The position numbers and the translations under genes were made by a program. From Thermoleophilia bacterium (lineage in GTDB: Bacteria > Actinomycetota > Thermoleophilia > Gaiellales > SKUG01): 5,316 nucleotides of DNA. The notes below the pieces were generated by a model. That model made no database searches. It was given only the letters and a program-made list of their open reading frames with translations, and was not told where the DNA came from. The first letter of the stretch is position 1, and each line of letters opens with the position of its first letter. The stretch covers positions 1 through 5,316 of the forward strand of contig JAOPYU010000136.1 of the NCBI GenBank assembly GCA_025964455.1, in the 5' to 3' direction. Shown here one piece after another: positions 1-5,316 of the stretch.

Positions 1-18
1 TGGCGTTGGTCATGCGGC

Positions 19-44
19 GCATCATGCACCACGCCGCGTGATGC
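19..44. repeat. Imperfect inverted repeat, 9-bp arms
   Basis: Arms GCATCATGC (19-27) and GCGTGATGC (36-44) are separated by 8 nt. As plus-strand RNA, all nine positions can pair if one U-G wobble (25 with 38) is allowed; as minus-strand RNA that pair is a mismatch. No T-tract follows. It lies at the window edge, where I cannot tell whether a neighbouring gene ends or begins. Plus frames close with TGA at 39-41 and 53-55, either of which could be the end of a convergent gene cut by the window. Confidence 0.3.
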
Positions 45-64
45 CCGCCACTTGACGCCCGTTT

Positions 65-81
65 GTCAGGTTCACCCTGAC
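65..81. repeat. Perfect 6-bp inverted repeat (weak terminator or operator)
   Basis: GTCAGG (65-70) and CCTGAC (76-81) are perfect inverted copies around a 5-nt spacer. The element begins 34 nt beyond the stop codon of the CDGSH gene in that gene's direction of transcription, so it could be a short U-less terminator stem. The 17-bp dyad is also a plausible size for a helix-turn-helix operator. The sequence does not decide between these; no T-run and no convincing promoter hexamer pair flank it. Confidence 0.35.
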
Positions 82-114
82 GATGTGGCGTCGAGGCAGT
101 CCCAGTCGGGTCGA

Positions 115-339
115 TCAGCCCTCGTCAGCGCGCTGGGCGGCGGCGTTGGCCGCGGCGAACCCGATCCGGGAGTGCTCGCCGTCGCAGAAGGGCTTGGTCG
201 CGCTCGCGCCGCAGCGGCAGAGCTTGATCACGTCGCCCTCGAGCACGTGCTCGGTGCCGTCCTGGTCGACGAGTCGCACCGGGCCGGTGATGCGGTAGGG
301 CCCGTTGTCGCGGATCTCGATGTTGACGCGGTCTGACAT
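115..339 (-). CDS. CDGSH-type iron-sulfur domain protein
   Basis: This 74-residue protein is essentially one CDGSH zinc-finger-like domain, which in the family binds a redox-active, acid-labile 2Fe-2S cluster through three Cys and one His. The ligands are visible as C41-x-C43-(x8)-C52-D-G-E-H56, inside LCRCGASATKPFCDGEH followed by the usual IGF. The family's Ser/Thr/Ala before the ligand His is Glu here. The N-terminal half (residues 6-40, with NGPYRITGPV and a DQDG turn) fits the short beta-rich lead-in of bacterial single-domain members. No signal peptide or membrane segment is present, so the protein should be cytosolic. The ATG at 339 is supported by GGGAG six bases upstream. It lies 40 bp downstream of the corA-like gene on the same strand and could be co-transcribed. 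Its electron partner is unknown; family membership is firm, physiological role is not. Confidence 0.93.
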   Translation of the reverse strand: MSDRVNIEIRDNGPYRITGPVRLVDQDGTEHVLEGDVIKLCRCGASATKPFCDGEHSRIGFAAANAAAQRADEG

Positions 340-345
340 GCCTGG

Positions 346-350
346 CTCCC
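346..350 (-). promoter_or_regulatory. Ribosome binding site of the CDGSH gene
   Basis: On the minus strand GGGAG ends six bases before the ATG at 339, a normal Shine-Dalgarno distance. It supports this start and suggests a leadered or co-transcribed message, unlike the leaderless-looking genes elsewhere in the window. A TAGCAT hexamer (376-371, minus strand) in the same 40-bp gap could be a private -10 box, but no -35 supports it. Confidence 0.5.
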
Positions 351-379
351 GTGCGATCGGTGTGGGCCCGATGCTAGCG

Positions 380-1339
380 TCAGAACCAGCGCAGGCGCCG
401 GAAGACGACCAGCAGGCCGAGCGCGGTGAGCAGCGTCATCCCGAGGCCCCACCCCACGAAGGCATCGCGCGAGTCGACGTGCTCGACCATCCAGCCGAAG
501 TTCTGGCCGAAGAATCCGGTCACGAACGTGAGCGGCAGGAAGATGGTGGAGATCACGGTGAGGCGCTGGGCGATCGCGCCCTGATGGGCCACGAGCATCG
601 TGTAGTACGCCTCGAACACGCCGTCGAGGAGCAGGCGGCTCACCTCGACCTCGTCCACGACCCGCAGCGCGTGGTCCATCACGTCGCGGAAGTGGTCGCG
701 CAACCCGACCTCGAAGCCCGGGATCTCCCCGAGCGAGGTACCGAGCGAGCGCAGTGCGTCGCGCTGGGCGAGGGCCACGCCGCGGAGCTCGATCAGGTCG
801 CGGCGGCAGGCGCGCAGCTGGAGCAGCACCGCCTCGCGATCGATGCGGTCGGAATCGATCGAGCGCTCGAGCTGCTCGACCTGGTGGGCGATGTTGGCGG
901 ACGCGCTCGTGGTGGTGTCGACGACGACGTCGACGATCCGATGCACGATGCTGCCCTCGGTGATCGGCTCGCCCGATGCAGCGAGCAGCTCGCGAAGCCG
1001 CGTGATGTCCGCGTCCTCGTCTCGCCGGACCGAGACCACGTAGTCGCCATGGACGACGAGCGCGTGCTCGGAGAGCTCCAGCCGTCCGGGCGTCCCGTCG
1101 AGGCGGGCGGCATAGGTGATGACGAGCGTCTGGTCGCCGAAGTCGTCGATCTTGGGTCGCTGGAAGCCGTGCTCGAGGTCCTCCACCAGCAGCGGGTGCC
1201 AGCCGAGCGCCTCGCCGGCGCGACGCGCGAACGCCGTGGGCTCGGGATCGACGAGGTCGAGCCAGAAGAACTCTCCCTGTTCGCGGAGCGATCGGATCGC
1301 CGCCACGTCGACTGACGTCAGCACCTGCATGCGGGCCAT
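380..1339 (-). CDS. CorA-family divalent metal cation transporter (GQN variant)
   Basis: This 319-residue protein has the CorA layout: a large cytoplasmic N-terminal domain (about 1-255) with long charged helices (around 150-245), then two closing membrane helices (about 258-277 and 293-312) and a basic cytoplasmic tail, RRLRWF. Family members form pentameric channels that carry Mg2+ or, in some branches, Co2+, Ni2+ or Zn2+. The LPLTFVTGFFG end of the first helix is typical. The universally cited GMN selectivity motif reads G278-Q279-N280 here, followed by FGWM, so the ion specificity should not be assumed to be Mg2+. The short outer loop (281-292) carries acidic residues E286, D289 and D292. 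The coordinates use the first ATG; a second ATG at 1330 (Met4) has a TAGGAT -10 hexamer seven bases upstream and may be the true leaderless start. The gene is divergent from the ABC-F gene and upstream of the CDGSH gene. Confidence 0.92.
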   Translation of the reverse strand: MARMQVLTSVDVAAIRSLREQGEFFWLDLVDPEPTAFARRAGEALGWHPLLVEDLEHGFQRPKIDDFGDQTLVITYAARLDGTPGRLELSEHALVVHGDYVVSVRRDEDADITRLRELLAASGEPITEGSIVHRIVDVVVDTTTSASANIAHQVEQLERSIDSDRIDREAVLLQLRACRRDLIELRGVALAQRDALRSLGTSLGEIPGFEVGLRDHFRDVMDHALRVVDEVEVSRLLLDGVFEAYYTMLVAHQGAIAQRLTVISTIFLPLTFVTGFFGQNFGWMVEHVDSRDAFVGWGLGMTLLTALGLLVVFRRLRWF

Positions 1340-1343
1340 CCTA
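1338..1343 (-). promoter_or_regulatory. Candidate -10 box of the corA-like gene
   Basis: TAGGAT on the minus strand fits the actinobacterial TANNNT -10 consensus and ends seven bases before the ATG at 1330, so transcription could begin on that ATG. It overlaps the upstream ATG (1339-1337), so the two starts compete: if this box is used, residues 1-3 of the longer call are not translated. A second, poorer possibility is GAGGGT (1351-1346), six bases before the ATG at 1339. No -35 hexamer is recognisable. Confidence 0.4.
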
Positions 1344-1377
1344 GAACCCTCGTCCCCGCGCGCCCGTGCATGATCGA

Positions 1378-1383
1378 TAGGCT
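1378..1383 (+). promoter_or_regulatory. Candidate leaderless -10 box of the ABC-F gene
   Basis: TAGGCT fits TANNNT and ends six bases before the ATG at 1390. No good Shine-Dalgarno sequence lies upstream of that ATG, which is what a leaderless transcript would show. No -35 match is seen at 16-18 bp spacing. The whole divergent gap is only 50 bp, so the upstream regions of the two opposing promoters must overlap. Confidence 0.45.
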
Positions 1384-1389
1384 GCAGGC

Positions 1390-3216
<1,827 letters not shown>

Positions 3217-3301
3217 CGCTCCGGCGCCGCGGGCCTGTGCGCGAGGCGTCGCATCGTCAAAAAGCGCGCTCGGAGCGAACACTCGACCACAGGTTGATGT
3301 T

Positions 3302-3325
3302 GTCGGATCGAGGCGCTGATCCGAC
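3302..3325. repeat. Perfect 8-bp inverted repeat downstream of the ABC-F gene
   Basis: GTCGGATC (3302-3309) and GATCCGAC (3318-3325) are exact inverted copies with an 8-nt loop; the loop ends (G3310, T3317) could add a wobble pair. The element starts 85 nt after the ABC-F stop codon. It may be a transcription terminator stem, but no T-run follows (the next bases are GCTGTGGG). A dyad of this size could also be a protein-binding site. Confidence 0.45.
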
Positions 3326-3359
3326 GCTGTGGGAGAGCGGTGCACGTCGCCGCCACGGT

Positions 3360-3461
3360 CCGTCCGGCCGTGCGTTCCGGGTGTCGCCCGGGCAGCGTCG
3401 CGACGGGCCACGAGAACCATCCGGCCATGCCACGGGTGCCGCCCTGGCAGCGTCGGACGGG
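3360..3461. repeat. Two imperfect tandem copies, period 57 bp
   Basis: Copy 1 (3360-3407, 48 bp) and copy 2 (3417-3461, 45 bp) align with only small gaps. Shared blocks include CCGGCC, CGGGTG, GGCAGCGTCG and GACGGG in the same order; by hand I count about 39 identical positions out of 45. The copies are joined by 9 bp. The different indel lengths (2 and 1) would break any reading frame, which fits a non-coding duplication. No third copy is clear on either side. Confidence 0.6.
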
Positions 3462-3514
3462 TGCGACACCGGCTGCCACGCGGATGGGAGCCGGACCGGT
3501 TCCAGCGTTCACGC

Positions 3515-3547
3515 GGACCGGGCCGGGAGCGCGCCCCGGCCCGGTCC
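3515..3547. terminator. 13-bp perfect GC-rich hairpin, possible U-less terminator
   Basis: GGACCGGGCCGGG (3515-3527) and its exact reverse complement (3535-3547) surround a 7-nt loop, AGCGCGC. Twelve of the 13 pairs are G-C, so the stem should be very stable. It lies 298 nt after the ABC-F stop and 87 nt before the YCII start, between two rightward genes. No T-run follows; stem-only terminators have been proposed for high-GC actinobacteria. It could instead be a structure in a leader RNA or in a small RNA. The structure is certain on paper; the function is inferred. Confidence 0.5.
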
Positions 3548-3577
3548 CCGACTGCGCTCGAGGCGCGTGTCGCGATC

Positions 3578-3609
3578 GGTCGAACCTGGGTATGGCGTCG
3601 TGGTCGAAC
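3578..3609 (+). repeat. Direct repeat pair upstream of the YCII gene
   Basis: GGTCGAAC occurs exactly at 3578-3585 and again at 3602-3609, with starts 24 bp apart. Between them lies TATGGC (3591-3596), a partial -10 box, with TGTCGC (3568-3573) exactly 17 bp further upstream as a weak -35 candidate. The repeats flank the likely start of transcription and could be activator or repressor half-sites. An 8-mer repeat over this distance may also be chance in GC-rich DNA. Confidence 0.3.
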
Positions 3610-3623
3610 GCAACCACCAACCC

Positions 3624-3627
3624 GAGG
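3624..3627 (+). promoter_or_regulatory. Ribosome binding site of the YCII gene
   Basis: GAGG ends seven bases before the ATG at 3635 and favours that start (MRVMVFVKG) over the in-frame ATG at 3644 and over upstream extensions into the low-complexity open frame. No TANNNT box sits at leaderless spacing, so this message is probably leadered. Confidence 0.5.
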
Positions 3628-3634
3628 TATCGGC

Positions 3635-4054
3635 ATGCGCGTCATGGTTTTCGTGAAGGGCGACCCGTCGGCCAGCGAGGCGACGGAGGAGATGTTCGCC
3701 GAGATGGGTCGCTACAACGAGGAGCTCGTCTCGGCTGGTGTCATGGTCACGGGCGAAGGCCTGCTCGGCAGTTCGTTCGGCCGCCGCGTCACCTTCCGCG
3801 ATGCGCGCGAGACGACCGTGACCGAAGGCCCCTTCGCCGATCCCGAGTCGCTCGTCTCGGGCTTCTGGATCTTCCAGGTGGCCGACATGGACGAGGCGGT
3901 CGCATGGGCCCGCAAGGCGCCATTCCCGCCCGGGCAGACGCTCGAGCTGCGACGCATCGCCGAGGCGGAGGACTTCGGCGAGGCGCTCACCCCGGAGCTC
4001 AAGGAGCAGGAGCGTGAGCTGCGCGAGCGCAACGAAGCGCGCCAGCACGGCTGA
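3635..4054 (+). CDS. YCII-related (DGPF) domain protein
   Basis: This 139-residue protein has the YCII/DGPF fold signature: an N-terminal beta strand (MRVMVFVKG), an alpha helix (about 12-34), and the family motif as TEGPFADPESLVSGFWIF (63-80) followed by MDEAVAWARKAPF (85-97). The eponymous DGPF reads E64-G-P-F67 here. Members are small dimeric alpha-beta proteins. Some have putative hydrolase-like pockets, and many actinobacterial ones are encoded next to ECF sigma factor genes, but their reactions are mostly unknown. After the domain comes a charged, probably helical tail (119-139) rich in Glu and Arg. No sigma factor gene is visible here; the partner is instead the TfoX-domain gene that starts three bases after this stop, so the two are probably co-translated. 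The protein is cytosolic, with no signal peptide or membrane span. The family call is firm; the biochemical function is not. Confidence 0.9.
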   Translation: MRVMVFVKGDPSASEATEEMFAEMGRYNEELVSAGVMVTGEGLLGSSFGRRVTFRDARETTVTEGPFADPESLVSGFWIFQVADMDEAVAWARKAPFPPGQTLELRRIAEAEDFGEALTPELKEQERELRERNEARQHG

Positions 4055-4057
4055 GCG

Positions 4058-4390
4058 GTGGCGTTCGACGTCGAGATGGCGGAGCGTATGCGCGACCTGC
4101 TCGCGGAGGATCCGCGCATGAGCGAGCGGAAGATGTTCGGCTCGATCGCGTTATTCGTCGACGGCAACATGGCGTGCGGCGTGCGCGAGGACGACATCCT
4201 GATCCGCGTCGGCCCTGATGACTACGAGACTGCGCTCCTGAGCCCCGAAGCGGAGCCCTTCGCGCCCGGTGGGCGCACGATGCGCGGCTTCGTGCAGATC
4301 GACACCGCCACGTTCGCCGACGACGACGGGCTGCTCGCCGCGTGGTTGATGCGCGGCGTGGCCTTTGCCGGGTCACTCCCGCCCAAGTAA
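4058..4390 (+). CDS. TfoX/Sxy N-terminal-domain protein
   Basis: This 110-residue protein consists of the TfoX N-terminal domain alone. Family landmarks are a short lead helix (MAERMRDLL), K25-M-F-G28, FVDGNMACGV (33-42), ILIRVGP (47-53), Y56 in DDYETALL, GGRTMRGFV (71-79) and the closing AFAGSLPPK. The C-terminal TfoX half found in competence regulators such as Sxy/TfoX of gamma-proteobacteria is absent, so a competence role should not be inferred. Stand-alone N-terminal domains are common in actinobacteria and uncharacterised. It begins with GTG, three bases after the YCII stop, with only a weak ribosome binding site, suggesting translational coupling. The alternative ATG at 4076 would remove part of the conserved first helix. 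Codon 32 is TTA (4151-4153), which is rare in this GC-rich setting. The TAA stop overlaps the promoter of the next gene. Confidence 0.9.
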   Translation: MAFDVEMAERMRDLLAEDPRMSERKMFGSIALFVDGNMACGVREDDILIRVGPDDYETALLSPEAEPFAPGGRTMRGFVQIDTATFADDDGLLAAWLMRGVAFAGSLPPK

Positions 4391-4393
4391 GCT
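4365..4393 (+). promoter_or_regulatory. Promoter of the ABC exporter operon, leaderless type
   Basis: A -35 box TTGCCG (4365-4370), a 17-bp spacer and a -10 box TAAGCT (4388-4393) lie six bases before the ATG at 4400. The spacer is canonical and the distance to the ATG is that of leaderless transcripts, with the A of the ATG as first base. No Shine-Dalgarno sequence precedes this ATG. The promoter sits inside the end of the TfoX gene, whose TAA stop supplies the first three bases of the -10 box. This is the best-supported promoter in the window. Confidence 0.6.
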
Positions 4394-4399
4394 CGCGCG

Positions 4400-5305
4400 A
4401 TGCAGACCGAACGCCTTGCCGTCAGCCTCCGGGGAGTGGTCAAGCGCTACGGGGACCTCCTCGCCGTCGACCACCTCGACCTCGATGTTCCCGAAGGGGC
4501 GTGCGTCGGCCTGCTCGGCCCCAACGGTGCCGGCAAGTCGACGACCATGCGCATGCTCACCGCGCAGGCGATCGCCACCGAAGGCACGCTCCACGTGCTC
4601 GGTTACAGCCTCCCCGGCGACAGCAAGCAGGCGCGAGCGGCGTGCGGCGTCGTGCCGCAGCTCGACAACCTCGACGTGACGCTCACTGTGGAGCAGAACC
4701 TCGTGGTGTTCAGCCACCTGTACCGGATCCCGCGCCGTGAACGCCGCGCAGCGGTGGAACGCGCGCTCGAGATCGCGCGGCTGACCGATCGCCGCGACAC
4801 CAAGATCGAGCAGCTGTCCGGCGGCATGCGCCGGCGCCTGCTCATAGCCCGCGCGCTCGTGCACCGGCCACGCCTGGTGCTGCTCGACGAGCCGACCGTC
4901 GGCCTTGACCCCCAGGTGCGCCAGGAGCTCTGGGCGCTCATCGACGGGCTGCGCGCACAGGGGACGTCCATCCTCATGACGACGCACTACATCGAGGAGG
5001 CGGAGCGCCTCTGCGACACCGTCACGATCGTCTCGAAGGGCGCGGCGGTCGCGAGTGGCCCGCCGGCGGAGCTCGTGCGCAGCCACGCCGGTGAGCGGGC
5101 ATGGGAGGTCTACGGTCCGGTCGACATGCTGGCGGACGTCGAGCGCATCGCGGCTGAATCGGGTCGCCCGACCCGGCGCACCGGCACCTCGGTGTCCGTA
5201 CTTGGCGGCGACGTCGCGCCGGCCGGCTACGAGGACGTCGCCCGCGAGCGGACCTCGAACCTCGAAGACGTGTTCGTCCTGCTGACAGGCGAGGAGATCG
5301 CATGA
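4400..5305 (+). CDS. ABC-2-type exporter ATP-binding protein (DrrA/NodI-like)
   Basis: This 301-residue protein has one ABC ATPase domain. It shows Walker A GPNGAGKST (40-48), Q-loop Q87 within GVVPQLDNLD, signature LSGGM (139-143), Walker B LVLLDEP (159-165), D-loop GLD (168-170) and switch H196. The VPQLDNLD stretch and the LSGGM signature are characteristic of the DrrA/NodI branch, which powers ABC-2 permeases exporting drugs, lipids or oligosaccharides. The accessory C-terminal domain (about 225-301) ends in RTSNLEDVFVLLTG, the usual closing motif of this branch. All ATPase residues are present, so it should be active as a dimer on the inner face of the membrane with a permease partner. 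That partner probably begins at 5302, overlapping this stop. The substrate cannot be read from the ATPase. It has its own leaderless-type promoter and is not obviously tied to the YCII-TfoX pair. Confidence 0.93.
   Translation: MQTERLAVSLRGVVKRYGDLLAVDHLDLDVPEGACVGLLGPNGAGKSTTMRMLTAQAIATEGTLHVLGYSLPGDSKQARAACGVVPQLDNLDVTLTVEQNLVVFSHLYRIPRRERRAAVERALEIARLTDRRDTKIEQLSGGMRRRLLIARALVHRPRLVLLDEPTVGLDPQVRQELWALIDGLRAQGTSILMTTHYIEEAERLCDTVTIVSKGAAVASGPPAELVRSHAGERAWEVYGPVDMLADVERIAAESGRPTRRTGTSVSVLGGDVAPAGYEDVARERTSNLEDVFVLLTGEEIA
5291..5296 (+). promoter_or_regulatory. Ribosome binding site of the truncated downstream gene
   Basis: GAGGAG ends five bases before the ATG at 5302 and lies within the last codons of the ATPase gene. 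Together with the ATGA start-stop overlap it marks a translationally coupled operon. Confidence 0.7.
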
Positions 5306-5316
5306 CTGACACCATG
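5302..5316 (+). CDS. Start of next gene, probably ABC-2 permease (partial)
   Basis: Only five codons (MTDTM) lie in the window. The start overlaps the ATPase stop as ATGA and has a good ribosome binding site at 5291-5296. An ABC-2 transmembrane permease is expected from the usual ATPase-then-permease order of DrrAB/NodIJ operons. That identity is inferred from context only; nothing in five residues shows it. Confidence 0.55.

Larger units (their letters stand above)
3217..3634. other. 418-bp non-coding, structured intergenic region
   Basis: This is the only gene-free stretch over 300 bases. Open frames cross it on both strands, but their translations are Arg/Pro/Gly-rich low-complexity products without recognisable domains, and they run into the real genes in shifted frames, so I regard it as non-coding. 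It contains an 8-bp perfect dyad (3302-3325), imperfect tandem copies (3360-3407 and 3417-3461), a 13-bp perfect GC hairpin (3515-3547) and two direct repeats flanking a possible -10 box (3578-3609). An A5 run at 3259-3263 stands out against the GC-rich background. The region must hold the end of the ABC-F transcript and the promoter of the YCII gene, and it has room for a small RNA. Confidence 0.7.

Noticed and set aside
305..1315. Long plus-strand open frame opposite the corA-like gene
   Set aside because: It has no recognisable domain and an Arg/Glu/His-rich composition, and it lies entirely antisense to a clear CorA gene. GC-rich codon usage routinely leaves such antisense frames open.
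3259..3263. A5 run as the U-tract of a minus-strand terminator
   Set aside because: The adjacent pairing (CGCTC-C-GAGCG) leaves no viable loop, and no minus-strand gene lies to the right that would need a terminator here.
3360..3461. CRISPR array
   Set aside because: Only two imperfect copies with indels and a 9-bp junction are present; there are no regular spacers and no cas genes.
3568..3599. ECF42-type promoter (TGTCGA then CGTC-like box) for the YCII gene
   Set aside because: TGTCGC at 3568 and CGTC at 3596 are 22 bp apart, too far for an ECF promoter, and GGTCGA at 3578 is too close (12 bp). The motif as remembered does not fit.
3329..3634. N-terminal extension of the YCII protein by the open upstream frame
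   Set aside because: The extension is Arg/Pro/Gly-rich noise, spans the tandem copies and the hairpin, and the YCII fold starts exactly at the ATG at 3635, which has a GAGG site upstream.

Overview
This is a GC-rich window of ordinary chromosomal character. Codon third positions are almost all G or C, GTG is used as a start, and the protein sequences look actinobacterial (for example the Uup-type ABC-F with a WLRRGPPARTS linker and the CorA variant with FGQNFGW). I infer an actinomycete (Actinomycetota) and cannot place it more finely. No phage, transposon, CRISPR or rRNA/tRNA signature is visible.

Layout. Bases 1-114 hold no supportable gene, only two small inverted repeats. On the minus strand lies a small CDGSH-type iron-sulfur protein gene (115-339), preceded in its direction of transcription by a CorA-family divalent-cation channel gene (380-1339). 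Across a 50-bp divergent gap, a 608-residue duplicated-ATPase ABC-F protein (1390-3216) runs on the plus strand. A 418-bp non-coding stretch follows (3217-3634). It holds an 8-bp perfect inverted repeat, a pair of imperfect tandem copies about 45-48 bp long, a 13-bp perfect GC-rich hairpin and a pair of 8-bp direct repeats. Then come a YCII/DGPF-family gene (3635-4054) and, 3 bp later, a TfoX N-terminal-domain gene (4058-4390). Last is an ABC-2-type exporter ATPase (4400-5305). Its stop codon overlaps the start of the next gene (5302 onward, probably the membrane permease), which the window cuts off.

How the parts relate. There appear to be three or four transcription units: a leftward corA-CDGSH pair, the rightward ABC-F gene, the YCII-TfoX pair, and the ABC exporter operon leaving the right edge. 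ABC-F proteins act on the ribosome, whereas the second ATPase should pair with a membrane permease, so the two ATPases are not parts of one transporter. The best non-coding signal is a recurring promoter layout: a TANNNT -10 hexamer 6-7 nt before an ATG, the spacing expected for leaderless mRNAs. It is seen before the ABC-F gene, before a possible internal start of the corA gene, and most convincingly before the exporter ATPase. There, TTGCCG-N17-TAAGCT-N6-ATG uses the stop codon of the TfoX gene as part of the -10 element. I found no convincing new multi-gene system. The points worth a second look are these promoters, the structured intergenic region and the GQN variant of the CorA signature.
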